Origin: Pseudoalteromonas sp. OOF1S-7
GTDB taxonomy: Bacteria > Pseudomonadota > Gammaproteobacteria > Enterobacterales > Alteromonadaceae
Reading direction: 5' to 3'
NCBI RefSeq assembly: GCF_022347765.1
Contig: NZ_JAKRFZ010000010.1
Span: 159,238 to 223,237, forward strand
DNA: 64,000 nucleotides
Positions 19,071-28,939 of the stretch are shown piece by piece. The stretch's first letter is position 1, and each line of letters starts with the position of its first letter. Below the pieces are notes generated by a model that was given only the letters and a program-made list of their open reading frames with translations, did no database searches and was not told the origin of the DNA. Made by a program: the position numbers and the translations under genes.

Positions 19071-20336
19071 CTATAGTAAAGCTTCTACACTATCTATAGA
19101 GAACGTCGCAACACCTAGCTGCTGCACATCGACACGCTCTCTGAAAGAGTCATCGATAAATATCGCGTTCTTATGTTTTATAACTGAAGACTTAGGTGAG
19201 CCATCTGTAATATGATAGATAGTGTCAAACAAGTTTGTCAGTCGGTATTTATTCAAAGATTCTGTCAGATCATATTCGTGACGTGTTACTAAATGTACCT
19301 GACAACCATCAGAAATCGATTTGTACAGCAAAGCAATAAGCTGTTCATTGACTCTGTTATTGATAATAATACAGTCATCAAAATCAACATATATATGCTT
19401 ATAATTTAGCTGCAAATTGTATCTATTTGAAAGGTTCCTTTCTTGTTTAACCTCAAAGGAATTTGGGTTTACTTGGACAGATATTCCATCATGTGCATAC
19501 AGTGACAACTCAGCAAAGTTCACACCTTTTACCCGGTTTGTTGACATTGAACCGGCAATGCGTGTTGCAACTTCCATCAGGACTAGCTCACCAGAATCAC
19601 TTTCTTTTACCTGGAAAAACCAAGCCCCCAGCATTCCAATACTGTTATTTAGCTTTTCAGCGAAACTAAAAAATTTCTTCGTTGGATCTGAAATTGTCTG
19701 GGTACCAACTGCAATTCCATTCATGATCCTCGTACGCACGCGCGGGCCTGCGTACTCCAGAGTACCTTCAGCGGATGTATAACAGTCAATGGTATACTCT
19801 TTGCCAGGTAAATACTCACACACGACATGCGTTTCAAAATCAACCTGCTCTAAAGCTTCCAGGCTATCGGCCCTGAAAGCGCCCTTACTACCCTGCCCAA
19901 CATCAGGCTTAACAAAAACGGGGAGAGCAGATGGCAAAACCTCATCTAGCTTATTAAACAGGCGAGGTAAGGCAACCGCCCCCTTTAACTTACTGTAGGT
20001 TGCTTTTTTTGAACGGCAAATTCGATTAGCTTCTACACTAGACGTGATAACTTTTGCATCGATATTTTCTCTGTTCTCTGAAAGTAAAAGCGCTGCGTCA
20101 TCATGTGCCGGAAAAACATGGGTAATGTTATGTTCTTTAACAAAACGATTTACATGCTCCAAGAAGGATTCATCTCTGATGTACGGCGCACCACTATAAA
20201 AGTGCTCGAATTCATAGGCTGATGAGTCCTCAACAGAATTTAGACCTATAACTTTAAGCCCTTTAACACCTTTCAATGCTCTGTTTATCTCTAAGCCAAT
20301 TTCCGTACCACAGGGCACAACTAATACATTTTTCAT
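19071..20336 (-). CDS. ATP-grasp ligase fused to a HAD-like phosphatase domain
   Basis: A 421-residue two-domain protein. Residues 1-110 form a pre-ATP-grasp Rossmann region (LVVPCGTEIGLEINRAL, HDDAALLL). Residues about 110-295 are an ATP-grasp fold with FVKPDVGQGSKG (ATP loop) and LVLMEVATRIAGSMS (metal-binding). Residues about 313-421 are HAD-like: motif I VDFDD (Asp318, Asp320), motif II LVTRH (Thr351), a Lys near 388 and motif IV FIDDS (Asp395/Asp396). The role is inferred: ATP-dependent amide bond formation on a sugar plus a phosphatase step. It overlaps the aminotransferase gene by 4 bp, which suggests action on an amino sugar. No single named family fits the full length. Confidence 0.8.
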   Translation of the reverse strand: MKNVLVVPCGTEIGLEINRALKGVKGLKVIGLNSVEDSSAYEFEHFYSGAPYIRDESFLEHVNRFVKEHNITHVFPAHDDAALLLSENRENIDAKVITSSVEANRICRSKKATYSKLKGAVALPRLFNKLDEVLPSALPVFVKPDVGQGSKGAFRADSLEALEQVDFETHVVCEYLPGKEYTIDCYTSAEGTLEYAGPRVRTRIMNGIAVGTQTISDPTKKFFSFAEKLNNSIGMLGAWFFQVKESDSGELVLMEVATRIAGSMSTNRVKGVNFAELSLYAHDGISVQVNPNSFEVKQERNLSNRYNLQLNYKHIYVDFDDCIIINNRVNEQLIALLYKSISDGCQVHLVTRHEYDLTESLNKYRLTNLFDTIYHITDGSPKSSVIKHKNAIFIDDSFRERVDVQQLGVATFSIDSVEALL

Positions 20337-21394
20337 AATTTACTTTCTTTTAAAACCTTACATACACGCTCTACATCTTGCACTGTCATATAGTAGTGTA
20401 GAGGAAGGCATAACACCTTAGACACGCGATCTTCCGCAATAGGCATACTTTCAGCATCTTCAAACTGCGTATTAATAGCGGGTTCAAAGTATCGCCGACT
20501 TTGAATACTGTTTTCTTGGAGTGCGCTTTCTATCTTGCTTCTTTCCTCAGAAGAGGCACAGCCGATTACGAAGTAAGCACCATTTTTTGATGCTTTGTCG
20601 TGCCATTCGGGAAGAATAAAGTCATTTTTCAGGAGTTTAGTGTAGGTCTCAAACAGGTGAGTTCGATGACTCAATACATCATCAATGATATCCAGATTAA
20701 CCAGTCCAACAGCAGCCTGGTATTCATTCATTTTAGCATTGATACCAATCTCACCATGATGTTGAGAAAAATTAATTAACCGTTTTGCTATGTCAAAATG
20801 CTCTTTCTTCTTAAAGCATATTGCACCGCCTTCCACGGTATGAAACAACTTGGTCGCGTGAAAACTTAAAGTAGAGGCATCTCCAAATGTCAAAACCGAA
20901 CGTTCAGCTACACGCACTCCAAAAGCATGTGCCGCATCATAAATGACATTCACACCTGAAGGTTGCTGCACTTCTATCAGCTCAACATCACATGGGTTGC
21001 CATATACGTGTGTTGCGACAATCGTGTCAAAGCCATCCTGCTGATTAACGAGTTCAATTGCTTCAGGCGCGGCCAGATTCCAACTTTTGCCATCGACGTC
21101 CGAAAACAGAACCTTGTGACCTTGCCACTTCAATGCACTGGCTGTCGCAACGAAACTGAATGGTGTGGTAACCACCCCGTTTGCCGAAAGCGCTTTAGCA
21201 GCTACCTGGAGCGCACTGGTGCCATTATTTACAAGCAGTAAATTCTGTACACCCAAATAGGCCTCTAGACGCTCTGTTAGCTGTTGATGCAACTGGCCAA
21301 AGTTCGTATACCAGGCGTTGTCTTCGACCTGCTGCAAGTACTTCGTAAGTTTCTTCAGATCCGGTTTTATCGGATTATTCAGGTTGATATTCAT
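20333..21394 (-). CDS. DegT/DnrJ/EryC1 PLP-dependent sugar aminotransferase
   Basis: A 353-residue aminotransferase that converts a keto group of a nucleotide-activated deoxysugar to an amine, using [21 protein letters not shown] binds the cofactor phosphate, YDAAHAFGV holds the conserved aspartate, and Lys182 in [13 protein letters not shown] is the Schiff-base lysine. With rmlA and rmlB immediately upstream, the substrate is probably dTDP-4-keto-6-deoxyglucose and the product a dTDP-4-amino (VioA-like) sugar, but a 3-amino product needs an isomerase that I do not see. It overlaps rmlA by 4 bp. Confidence 0.9.
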   Translation of the reverse strand: MNINLNNPIKPDLKKLTKYLQQVEDNAWYTNFGQLHQQLTERLEAYLGVQNLLLVNNGTSALQVAAKALSANGVVTTPFSFVATASALKWQGHKVLFSDVDGKSWNLAAPEAIELVNQQDGFDTIVATHVYGNPCDVELIEVQQPSGVNVIYDAAHAFGVRVAERSVLTFGDASTLSFHATKLFHTVEGGAICFKKKEHFDIAKRLINFSQHHGEIGINAKMNEYQAAVGLVNLDIIDDVLSHRTHLFETYTKLLKNDFILPEWHDKASKNGAYFVIGCASSEERSKIESALQENSIQSRRYFEPAINTQFEDAESMPIAEDRVSKVLCLPLHYYMTVQDVERVCKVLKESKL

Positions 21395-22254
21395 TTCAAC
21401 AGACTCAACAGATACTTACCATAATCGTTTTTCTTCAATGCTTCACCCGCGCTGCGTAACTCTTCTTCACTCAACCAGCCATTGATAAAGCCAATCTCTT
21501 CCAAGCACGCAATTTTAAAGCCTTGTCGTTGCTCTACGGTATGTACAAAGTGACTGGCTTCAAGCAGGCTCTCATGAGTACCGGTGTCGAGCCAAGCAAA
21601 TCCTCGCCCAAGCAATTCAACATTCAGTTTGCCTGCTTCCAGATATCGCTGGTTAACGCATGTGATCTCAAGCTCACCACGCGGTGATGGTTGCACCGAC
21701 TTGGCAATTTCAACAACATCGTTGTCGTAAAAGTACAAACCAGTCACGGCATAAGAAGACTTGGGATGTTCAGGTTTTTCTTCAATTGAAGTCGCTCTTT
21801 GATTTTCATCAAAACCAACAACACCAAAACGTTCAGGGTCTTTGACCTGATAACCAAATACCGTTGCGCCCTCAGCACGCTCTGCTGCTTTTTTTAGTTT
21901 TGGGGAAAAGTTTTGACCGTAAAAAAGATTATCTCCCAATACAAGGGCAACAGAATCATCACCAATAAACTCTTCACCAATAATAAAGGCTTGCGCTAAG
22001 CCATCGGGTGAGGGCTGTACTGCATAAGACAAGTTAATTCCAAAGGCCTGCCCATCGCCCAATAAGTTCTGAAACAATGATTGCTCTTCAGGTGTGGTGA
22101 TCAAAAGAATATCCCTGATACCAGCCAACATCAGGACTGAAATTGGATAATACACCATTGGCTTATCATAGACAGGCAACAACTGCTTAGACACACCTTT
22201 CGTCACAGGGTATAAACGAGTGCCAGAACCACCGGCTAATATAATACCTTTCAT
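21391..22254 (-). CDS. rmlA: Glucose-1-phosphate thymidylyltransferase
   Basis: Makes dTDP-glucose from dTTP and glucose-1-phosphate. The 287-residue protein begins [20 protein letters not shown] with [16 protein letters not shown], and contains [10 protein letters not shown] and [20 protein letters not shown], all diagnostic of RmlA. Its stop overlaps the aminotransferase start and its start overlaps the rmlB stop (4 bp each). rmlC and rmlD are absent, so the pathway probably does not go to rhamnose here. Confidence 0.96.
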   Translation of the reverse strand: MKGIILAGGSGTRLYPVTKGVSKQLLPVYDKPMVYYPISVLMLAGIRDILLITTPEEQSLFQNLLGDGQAFGINLSYAVQPSPDGLAQAFIIGEEFIGDDSVALVLGDNLFYGQNFSPKLKKAAERAEGATVFGYQVKDPERFGVVGFDENQRATSIEEKPEHPKSSYAVTGLYFYDNDVVEIAKSVQPSPRGELEITCVNQRYLEAGKLNVELLGRGFAWLDTGTHESLLEASHFVHTVEQRQGFKIACLEEIGFINGWLSEEELRSAGEALKKNDYGKYLLSLLK

Positions 22255-23315
22255 TCTGTGCCTCCCAGTCTTTCCAACCGATAACTGCCATCAAGAATTG
22301 CACGCCACCATTGTTCATTACACAGATACCATTGCACTGTTTTTCTTAATCCCGTTTCAAAGGTTTCACGCGGTTTCCAACCTAGTTCACGCTCAATTTT
22401 TGAGGCGTCGATGGCATAGCGCAGGTCATGTCCGGGTCTATCCTGGACAAATTGGATTAGCTCTTTATAGTGCTTAACATTGGCATGCTGACTTGGCTGA
22501 AGTTCATCTAATAGTGCACAAATCGTCTCTACCACTTCAAGGTTGGTCTTTTCATTATGGCCGCCAATGTTATAGGTCTCGCCAATTTCACCTTGAGTTG
22601 CAACCAGATAGAGCGCTCTGGCATGATCTTCAACAAACAGCCAGTCTCTAATTTGCTGACCATCTCCATACACAGGTAAGGGTTTACCATCCAACGCATT
22701 TAGTATCATGAGCGGGATCAGCTTCTCTGGGAAATGAAAAGGTCCATAGTTGTTTGAACAGTTTGTAATCACAACCGGTAAACCAAAGGTTCTTCGCCAT
22801 GCCCTGACCAAGTGATCACTCGACGCTTTAGATGCCGAATAAGGCGAGCTTGGCGAGTAAGGCGTTGTCTCAGTAAATAGATCCGTTGTACCCTTCAAGT
22901 CACCAAACACTTCATCGGTGGAAATATGATGGAATCTAAACTTGCTCTTTTGCACATCAGAGAGCGTGCCATAGAGCGTACGACTCTCTTCCAGCAAATT
23001 GTATGTACCAACAATATTCGTTTGAATAAACTGACCAGGCCCGTCGATGGATCTATCAACATGGCTTTCGGCTGCCAGATGCATCACGATTTCCGGCTGA
23101 TGCTTTTTAAAGAGTTCATGAAGCGCGGCTCGGTCGCATATATCGACCTGCTCGAAAGTGTATCTCTGTGATCCAGAGACACAGTCAATCGAAGACAAAT
23201 TGCCGGCATACGTTAATTTATCAACATTGATAATTTCGTGTTCTGTTGACTCATGAAGGAAACGAACTAGTGCGGAGCCAATGAAACCCGCTCCGCCTGT
23301 AACTAAGATTCTCAT
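22251..23315 (-). CDS. rmlB: dTDP-glucose 4,6-dehydratase
   Basis: Converts dTDP-glucose to dTDP-4-keto-6-deoxyglucose. It is a 354-residue extended SDR: NAD-binding [14 protein letters not shown], the active-site [11 protein letters not shown], the [12 protein letters not shown]yr-Lys pair and [17 protein letters not shown]. It is followed directly by rmlA (4-bp overlap). The 47-bp gap to the Wzz-like gene upstream has no obvious terminator. Confidence 0.96.
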   Translation of the reverse strand: MRILVTGGAGFIGSALVRFLHESTEHEIINVDKLTYAGNLSSIDCVSGSQRYTFEQVDICDRAALHELFKKHQPEIVMHLAAESHVDRSIDGPGQFIQTNIVGTYNLLEESRTLYGTLSDVQKSKFRFHHISTDEVFGDLKGTTDLFTETTPYSPSSPYSASKASSDHLVRAWRRTFGLPVVITNCSNNYGPFHFPEKLIPLMILNALDGKPLPVYGDGQQIRDWLFVEDHARALYLVATQGEIGETYNIGGHNEKTNLEVVETICALLDELQPSQHANVKHYKELIQFVQDRPGHDLRYAIDASKIERELGWKPRETFETGLRKTVQWYLCNEQWWRAILDGSYRLERLGGTE

Positions 23316-23362
23316 TTAAAACACCCAGATGTGATTACATCTTAACCAGTCTAATACAATAA

Positions 23363-24280
23363 TCACTTAAAGCTTCTGGTTACGACAATAAAAATAGATA
23401 AAAGAAATCCGATAAAGGTTGCCAATATACAAATCAGTGCCCTGCTAGGTTTTGACTTGCGTTCGGCGACAATAGGAGGCTCTATCACTCTAAAGACATA
23501 TTCATGATTGACTTCAGCAAGCATTTTTTTACGTACTTGCTTTTCAAACAACCCATGCAAACTGGTCCTCAGTTCTTCAAGCTTAGTCGTCTCCAACTGC
23601 TCTGACAGATAATTGATGCTTTTCTCAGCCTGAGCTATGTCTCTTTTTCGCATTTCCAAATTAATTTGCGCCACAAAGTAATTCGCCCATTCAAATGCAA
23701 GATGCGGCGAATAATGCTCTATGGTCAGTGTGTATAAACCGCTTTTTTCTTGCTCAATATAGAGCTTTTTAAGCAACTCACTGTGAGATTTTTGCAATGA
23801 CGGTTTAAGTGAAACCTCATCTTCTTCCAGCCATACTTTTTGCTCACTATTAAACAGGGCAGGGTCATAGATCACTTGGTTGGTTTCTTTATTCCAGTCT
23901 TTTGCAGCCATCAGGTTTTCAATCACACCATCTTGTTGCAAAAAATTTTTCGAAAAAGTAAACGATCGCATGATTTCTACGGCCAATGCAGCCTGCTCAA
24001 TTTCATTTGAGGCTAGATTAATACCAGCCAAGCTAGCCACCCCCCCAAGAGAACCGGCCATGCCTGCACTGTCAGAGTTCGACGAGGGAGCCATAAGTAC
24101 TTTCGACTGATATACATTGGGTAAATTGATTGAAATCACCACTGCAGATACTGCAAAGAGTGAAGTCACTGCAATAATAAACCATTTGGCTCTAAAGCAA
24201 GCTGAGATTATGCTTCTCAGATCGATATATTGATTGTTATACCCATTTGTTACATTTTGCATTGGCTCTTTAATACTCAT
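23363..24280 (-). CDS. wzz: Chain-length determinant (Wzz-like polysaccharide co-polymerase)
   Basis: A 305-residue inner-membrane protein without a kinase domain. A cytoplasmic N-terminus carries IDLRSIISACFRAKWFII into membrane helix 1 (about 32-53). A periplasmic domain with coiled-coil potential follows, and helix 2 (about 282-302) is preceded by the proline-rich PSRALI. It should set polymer length for the Wzy system encoded downstream. It contains a G7 tract (24040-24046) in codons for SLGGVAS. It pairs with the adjacent SLBB exporter, giving the locus a second co-polymerase besides Wzc. Confidence 0.88.
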   Translation of the reverse strand: MSIKEPMQNVTNGYNNQYIDLRSIISACFRAKWFIIAVTSLFAVSAVVISINLPNVYQSKVLMAPSSNSDSAGMAGSLGGVASLAGINLASNEIEQAALAVEIMRSFTFSKNFLQQDGVIENLMAAKDWNKETNQVIYDPALFNSEQKVWLEEDEVSLKPSLQKSHSELLKKLYIEQEKSGLYTLTIEHYSPHLAFEWANYFVAQINLEMRKRDIAQAEKSINYLSEQLETTKLEELRTSLHGLFEKQVRKKMLAEVNHEYVFRVIEPPIVAERKSKPSRALICILATFIGFLLSIFIVVTRSFK

Positions 24281-24307
24281 TTCAGGCTCCTAACACGCTA
24301 TTGCCAG

Positions 24308-26923
24308 TTAAATTCTGGCAATAGCCGCGACACCAACACCCAATTGATAGAAGATCTGCGTTGCAGTACTCCAAAGTGTCAGGTTGTCCATGTAAGAAGC
24401 ATCCATTGGAACCACAATGGTGTCACCGGCTTCCAGGTCTACTTGATCATTAACGGCAAACCAGCTTCCTCTATTCGGAATAAACACCGCACCATTCGCT
24501 TTGATCACGTATATTCTTTCACCATCTGCACGCTCTCTTAGCCCTCCGCTAAGGTTGATATAATCCTCAATAGATGTCCCTTTTTTGAACAAGTGCGAAG
24601 AGCTATAATTCACTTCACCGATGATAGAAATAGAGTCTTGCTTGCCTGGGACATAAAGAGTATCACCATCTTGCAATCCTAAAGATTCCGAATTACTAAG
24701 CACACTAGGTAAATCTATAACCAATCGACCAACAGCTTCTACACTTGCCAAGTCTTTCAGCAACTTATTCGTTTCGTTATAGCTTAAAGATGTGTTAGTG
24801 CCGATAGATTTTTGGAAGCTCTTCGCTGCGATATCCTTTCTCAGTTCATCTGACAATTTGGCCAATTGTTTTCTTTCCTGAACCTTGATCGCTTCTCTGG
24901 TAAATATTGCGGCACGAGGATCGGCGTAATGTGTTAGCCCACCAGCACGTTGAATCACATTCTGCAGCGTCTCATCACGCTTTACGATATATGTCCCTGG
25001 AAATAGCACTTCTCCTTTGAGCTCAACTCTAAAGCTTTCTTGCCAATTGGGCTGCAAAAGAACATTGACGATATCTCGACTTTTAAGTTTCTGTTCAGTG
25101 AACCCGTCACTTCCAGCAGTAAGAGAAGACTTCATATGCAGAACATCACCATTTGTATTCACACGTGTAACTTCTGCAAACTCGGTATACGCAGACTCAA
25201 GCAAGCCACCAGCAGCCTGAATAGCCTTAGAGGTAGGCATGTTTTCAATTAGCGGATAGATTCCCGGGAAGCGAACCTGACCACTCACCTCAACTACCTG
25301 AGTTCTGACCATAGATGAAGATTGATACTCTAACTGAGCTAAAATGGGTGCTAGTAATGCTTCGCGGCCAAATACGCTCGGGGTGTAATCTAGCTCTTCT
25401 TTGTCTTTATCTTGTTCGCTGCGTTTCTTATTCTGTAATTTGTCCATCGCCACATCAAATGACACTTTTTTCTCAAACTGTCGCTGTTCATACATGTGCC
25501 AGAGTTTGACACTTAGTTGCAGCTCTTGTTCTTGTGCCGTCATAGCCAGATCTCTGAGTGCATTATCTTCTTCTTCCTGGCTCACGAAACGGCTAAAGAC
25601 GTAAACAGCGTCATTTTTTTGTAGAACGACTTCTGAGTTCTTTAATGAATCAGCTAGCGAAAACTGAATAACTTCAATTTCGCCTAGTTCATCACTTTCA
25701 CGCACAATGATTGAATAATTCAAGTCTGCTTGAGGGAGCAAATCAGTTTTCAGATTGCCAATCAGAGATTTCACGGTCATACCACTGTGCCATTCAAAAT
25801 AACCAGGGCGTGCGACTGCACCAATCAATGATACAGCACCAACAAGCTGCTCATTTACAGGCTGTACTTTTATCTTATCTCCACCTTGCGGTTGATAGTT
25901 ATTCTGGCCTTCACGAAAGTCAACCGAGACAACAGACTTCTCAGCATTGTTGACGACTCGCTTAACCTGAACCTGTTGCAGAAATGCGTTTTCCTTGAAC
26001 CCACCAAACATCTGAACGAGTTGCTCAACCGTATCACCTTCTTTGAGTTCAAAAATGGCTGGGCGTTTGACCAATCCCCCCACAGATACTTGAGGACCAA
26101 CAGAGGGAACAAAGACAACATCACCAGTCTGCAGTACAACGTCAGAACTCGTATCCCCCTTCAATAGCAGGTCATACAAATCAAGCGTTGAGATGGTCTT
26201 ACCTTGTCGCTTAACCTCGATATTTCTCAATGACGAAATCTCGGTCAATCCGCCGCTAGCAAATAGAGCATGTGTGGCACTAGACAGGGGCGACAAAGTG
26301 TAGCTACCCGGACGATAAATTTCTCCAACAACCAGCACCTGCACAGAACGCAGCTCGGCAATGGAGATATATGCCTGTAAACCAATTGCCTCATTTTTAA
26401 TTTTTTTCGTGACTAACGACTTTAGCTCTGCGTAGGTCAACCCTACTGCATCTATGGGAGAAAACCCAGGGATATTCAATCTTCCCTCACGGTCAACAAC
26501 CACATTATGCGTTGCCGTTTCTTTACCATAAAAGCTAACCGAAAAACTGTCCCCCCCTGCAATCACATAGTCATTTGGTACAGACAATGACTCCGACGGG
26601 GCAAAACTGCTGGGCTCTCCAGAGAAAATACTGTAACCAAAGGGTTCCAGCTTTTCTTCACGCGGCTCCAGCGGATCTGTAGCTTCATCAGGCTCCTTCT
26701 CCTGCCGTGGGTACACACTAGGTTGGCTTTGTGTTGGGGTCGTTCCGCCACTGATTGACTGAGGTAAATCAGATATATTGATGCCATATTGTTTTGCCAG
26801 CGCCTGCTGCTGACTTTTTGGCAATTTTTTAAACTGTGCTATTTGTTGCGCTGTCGGTGTAAAAGCAATTGAAACCGCACTAAACACCAGCATGGTTGCT
26901 GCAAAAATACGTTTAAACGACAT
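24308..26923 (-). CDS. Large SLBB-domain polysaccharide export protein
   Basis: An 871-residue periplasmic/outer-membrane protein with an ordinary signal peptide (MSFKRIFAATMLVFSAVSIA) and no lipobox cysteine. After a linker rich in Pro/Glu comes the polysaccharide-export domain (YVIAGGDSFSVSFYGKE), then multiple SLBB repeats such as LVVGEIYRPGSYTL, VSVGGLVKRPAIFEL and VSGQVRFPGIYPL, and others to the C-terminus. It resembles OtnA/Wza-like exporters of Vibrio and Shewanella, about twice the size of E. coli Wza. It heads the long repeat-unit operon, right after a terminator. It has AGGAA 9-11 bp before the ATG. A G7 tract lies at 26551-26557. Confidence 0.88.
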   Translation of the reverse strand: MSFKRIFAATMLVFSAVSIAFTPTAQQIAQFKKLPKSQQQALAKQYGINISDLPQSISGGTTPTQSQPSVYPRQEKEPDEATDPLEPREEKLEPFGYSIFSGEPSSFAPSESLSVPNDYVIAGGDSFSVSFYGKETATHNVVVDREGRLNIPGFSPIDAVGLTYAELKSLVTKKIKNEAIGLQAYISIAELRSVQVLVVGEIYRPGSYTLSPLSSATHALFASGGLTEISSLRNIEVKRQGKTISTLDLYDLLLKGDTSSDVVLQTGDVVFVPSVGPQVSVGGLVKRPAIFELKEGDTVEQLVQMFGGFKENAFLQQVQVKRVVNNAEKSVVSVDFREGQNNYQPQGGDKIKVQPVNEQLVGAVSLIGAVARPGYFEWHSGMTVKSLIGNLKTDLLPQADLNYSIIVRESDELGEIEVIQFSLADSLKNSEVVLQKNDAVYVFSRFVSQEEEDNALRDLAMTAQEQELQLSVKLWHMYEQRQFEKKVSFDVAMDKLQNKKRSEQDKDKEELDYTPSVFGREALLAPILAQLEYQSSSMVRTQVVEVSGQVRFPGIYPLIENMPTSKAIQAAGGLLESAYTEFAEVTRVNTNGDVLHMKSSLTAGSDGFTEQKLKSRDIVNVLLQPNWQESFRVELKGEVLFPGTYIVKRDETLQNVIQRAGGLTHYADPRAAIFTREAIKVQERKQLAKLSDELRKDIAAKSFQKSIGTNTSLSYNETNKLLKDLASVEAVGRLVIDLPSVLSNSESLGLQDGDTLYVPGKQDSISIIGEVNYSSSHLFKKGTSIEDYINLSGGLRERADGERIYVIKANGAVFIPNRGSWFAVNDQVDLEAGDTIVVPMDASYMDNLTLWSTATQIFYQLGVGVAAIARI

Positions 26924-26989
26924 CCGGTTTTGTTTCCTGTTTTACGATAAGCCAAAAAGATTGCGTATTTTACATAAAAATGACGCCAT

Positions 26990-27017
26990 AAAAAAAGGGC
27001 TTGGTGCCCTTTTTTTG
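26990..27017 (-). terminator. Intrinsic terminator after the DUF481 gene
   Basis: Stem AAAAGGGC/GCCCTTTT with loop TTGGT, flanked by A and T runs on both sides, so it can work in either direction. It lies 21 bp after the DUF481 stop and 66 bp before the SLBB exporter start, separating the capsule operon from the neighbouring genes. Confidence 0.88.
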
Positions 27018-27038
27018 ATATATCTTTAGTTAATTATG

Positions 27039-27839
27039 TTAAAAGCTGTAAACCAAAGTCAATGATGTTTCCGTATCTGTACTTTCCTTGCCTTCATCGA
27101 CTGTTGAGTTATGGGTAATATTGTACGCCACCTTCATTTGTAAAGAACCATTGATCTTCGTCAACAGTGCCGACTCTGATGTCGTCTTAGTGTTGGTATC
27201 ACCGTACTCAACCCCGACCAGTTGAGTAAAACGCGCGTTATCCGATACCTGCCATTCGAAATCTACTTTGGCAACACCGATAACCTCATTATCCGTCGTA
27301 CCTGCAAGTGGGTTGCCGTTTTCATCAAGTTCTGTACTGTCATCCTGATATTCAAAGCGCTTCACACCGGGACCGATTTCAGCATCTAAATACATAGTAT
27401 CCAGGTTCAGTAAGCGTAAGCCATAACCCACAGAGACAACGGTTTCACTGCGGTAGGCACCAAAATAGTCAGAGTCGTAAGAGCCATAAATAAACAGGTG
27501 ACTGTGATCTTCGTTAAGCTTGTAGTTACCTTGCATTGAAACTGAATACTTCTCGTTGGTTCGCTCGCTTACTCGTTCACCATCGTCGTTTTCAATTTCA
27601 TCTTCTTTGTAGATCCCGTCCAGCTTATACTCATTGCGCCAGTTCTTAAGGTTGTGCTTAGCCTTAAGTGCGCCCTTGAGGGTCGTGGTTTCAGTGTTAC
27701 CACTGGTGATAATGGCACCCACTTCACTGGTGATATCCCAGGTTTTTTTCTGTTTTGGCTTCTTTGCCGAAGCTTCTTCTGCAGCAGCATTCACACTAAC
27801 GGCTGCCAATATGCACAGAGATAAAAGTTGTAATTTCAT
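27039..27839 (-). CDS. DUF481 outer-membrane beta-barrel protein (YdiY-like)
   Basis: A 266-residue exported protein with a signal peptide (MKLQLLSLCILAAVSVNAAA), a short lysine-rich segment and alternating beta-strand sequence ending in the C-terminal aromatic signature LVYSF. GAIITSGNTETTTLKG matches the DUF481 family, which includes the salt-induced YdiY. The function is not known; a barrel in the outer membrane is inferred. It follows mscS by 21 bp and ends at a strong terminator. Confidence 0.85.
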   Translation of the reverse strand: MKLQLLSLCILAAVSVNAAAEEASAKKPKQKKTWDITSEVGAIITSGNTETTTLKGALKAKHNLKNWRNEYKLDGIYKEDEIENDDGERVSERTNEKYSVSMQGNYKLNEDHSHLFIYGSYDSDYFGAYRSETVVSVGYGLRLLNLDTMYLDAEIGPGVKRFEYQDDSTELDENGNPLAGTTDNEVIGVAKVDFEWQVSDNARFTQLVGVEYGDTNTKTTSESALLTKINGSLQMKVAYNITHNSTVDEGKESTDTETSLTLVYSF

Positions 27840-27860
27840 TGCCTATAAACCTGTCATTAA

Positions 27861-28676
27861 TTAGTCTTTGTGAAGGTGAACATCCATTTGCGGGAATGGA
27901 ATTTCGATATTAGCATCGTCCAGCGCTAATTTTATATTCTCAACAAGATCAAAGTAAGTCGGCCAGTAGTCTGATGTTGCAACCCAGGGGCGCACAACAA
28001 AATTGACACTTGAATCTGCCATTTCTAATACGGCGACTGTATAAGCCGGCTCTTTCAGGATCCGCTGATCTTTGTCCAGCACGGATTTTAACACATTTTT
28101 CGCTTCTCTGAGGTCCGCGCCATAACTCACCCCGATAACTAAATCGATGCGACGTGTTTTTTCACGAGAGTAATTGACAATTGCACCTGACATAATCGCC
28201 GAATTAGGCATAATAATGACTTTGTTATCCGGTGTTCTCAGCTCAGTTGAGAAAATCTCAATACGCTGAACACTACCTGCTTTTCCTCCGGCTTCAATAT
28301 AATCACCCGACTTAAAAGGGCGAAGAATAATGATCAGAACACCAGAGGCGAAGTTCGACAGCGAGCCTTGCAAGGCCAAACCGATTGCCAGACCAGCCGC
28401 ACCCAATATAGCCACAAACGAGGTTGTTTCTATACCTACCTGAGACAACGCCATCAACAACGTCGCTGCAAACACAATACTGTAGGCAATATTACCAACA
28501 AACGCGCCAACCGCTTTATCCACTTTGCGTTTACTAAACGCTTTCTCCGTCAGGTTTGCTGCAAATTTTGCCAGCTTCATACCAATAAAGAAGATAACCA
28601 GGGCTAGCAGCCCCTGAAATAGGTGGTGTATGATCAAGGATGAGTTATCATCGACCCAATGAACAATCGTTTCCAT
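27861..28676 (-). CDS. mscS: Small-conductance mechanosensitive channel (MscS family)
   Basis: A 271-residue inner-membrane channel that opens on hypo-osmotic shock. The ATG at 28676 has a good AGGAG 6 bp upstream and is preferred over 28694. Three N-terminal helices are followed by the pore-lining AAGLAIGLALQGSLSNFASG (family glycine/alanine pattern) and the beta domain GDYIEAGGKAGSVQRIEIFST. The C-terminal domain ends with IPFPQMDVHL. Length and motifs match E. coli MscS (286 residues). Confidence 0.94.
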   Translation of the reverse strand: METIVHWVDDNSSLIIHHLFQGLLALVIFFIGMKLAKFAANLTEKAFSKRKVDKAVGAFVGNIAYSIVFAATLLMALSQVGIETTSFVAILGAAGLAIGLALQGSLSNFASGVLIIILRPFKSGDYIEAGGKAGSVQRIEIFSTELRTPDNKVIIMPNSAIMSGAIVNYSREKTRRIDLVIGVSYGADLREAKNVLKSVLDKDQRILKEPAYTVAVLEMADSSVNFVVRPWVATSDYWPTYFDLVENIKLALDDANIEIPFPQMDVHLHKD

Positions 28677-28862
28677 AGTGACTCCTGTAAGCACTTGAGT
28701 GAGATAGCGGGGCGATTTTACCCTGCCTGTATGAATATTAGCTGTACAAGCCGGAGATACTCAACGAACTTCTTTGAGATTTTTTTCAGTTTAACCCTTT
28801 GCAAAGCCCATGTTTTTATGTATTATGCGCGCCACACCAACAAAGGTGGTGTTATCTATTAT

Positions 28863-28939
28863 GGCGGCTGTAGCTCAGTTGGTAGAGCCCCGGATTGTGA
28901 TTCCGGTTGTCGCGAGTTCAAGCCTCGTCAGTCGCCCCA
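28863..28939 (+). tRNA. tRNA-His (GTG)
   Basis: A 77-nt cloverleaf with encoded CCA. The extra G-1 (28863) faces C73, the hallmark of tRNA-His. The acceptor stem GCGGCTG pairs with CAGTCGC (one G-U). The D arm GCTCAGTTGGTAGAGC and the anticodon loop TTGTGAT with stem CCGGA/TCCGG are intact, and the anticodon GTG is at 28897-28899. The T arm carries TTCAAGC. Confidence 0.97.

Noticed and set aside
28863..28939. tRNA-His as attachment site of an integrated island
   Set aside because: I found no second copy of the tRNA 3' end and no integrase nearby; the polysaccharide locus ends at a terminator and two conserved genes before it.
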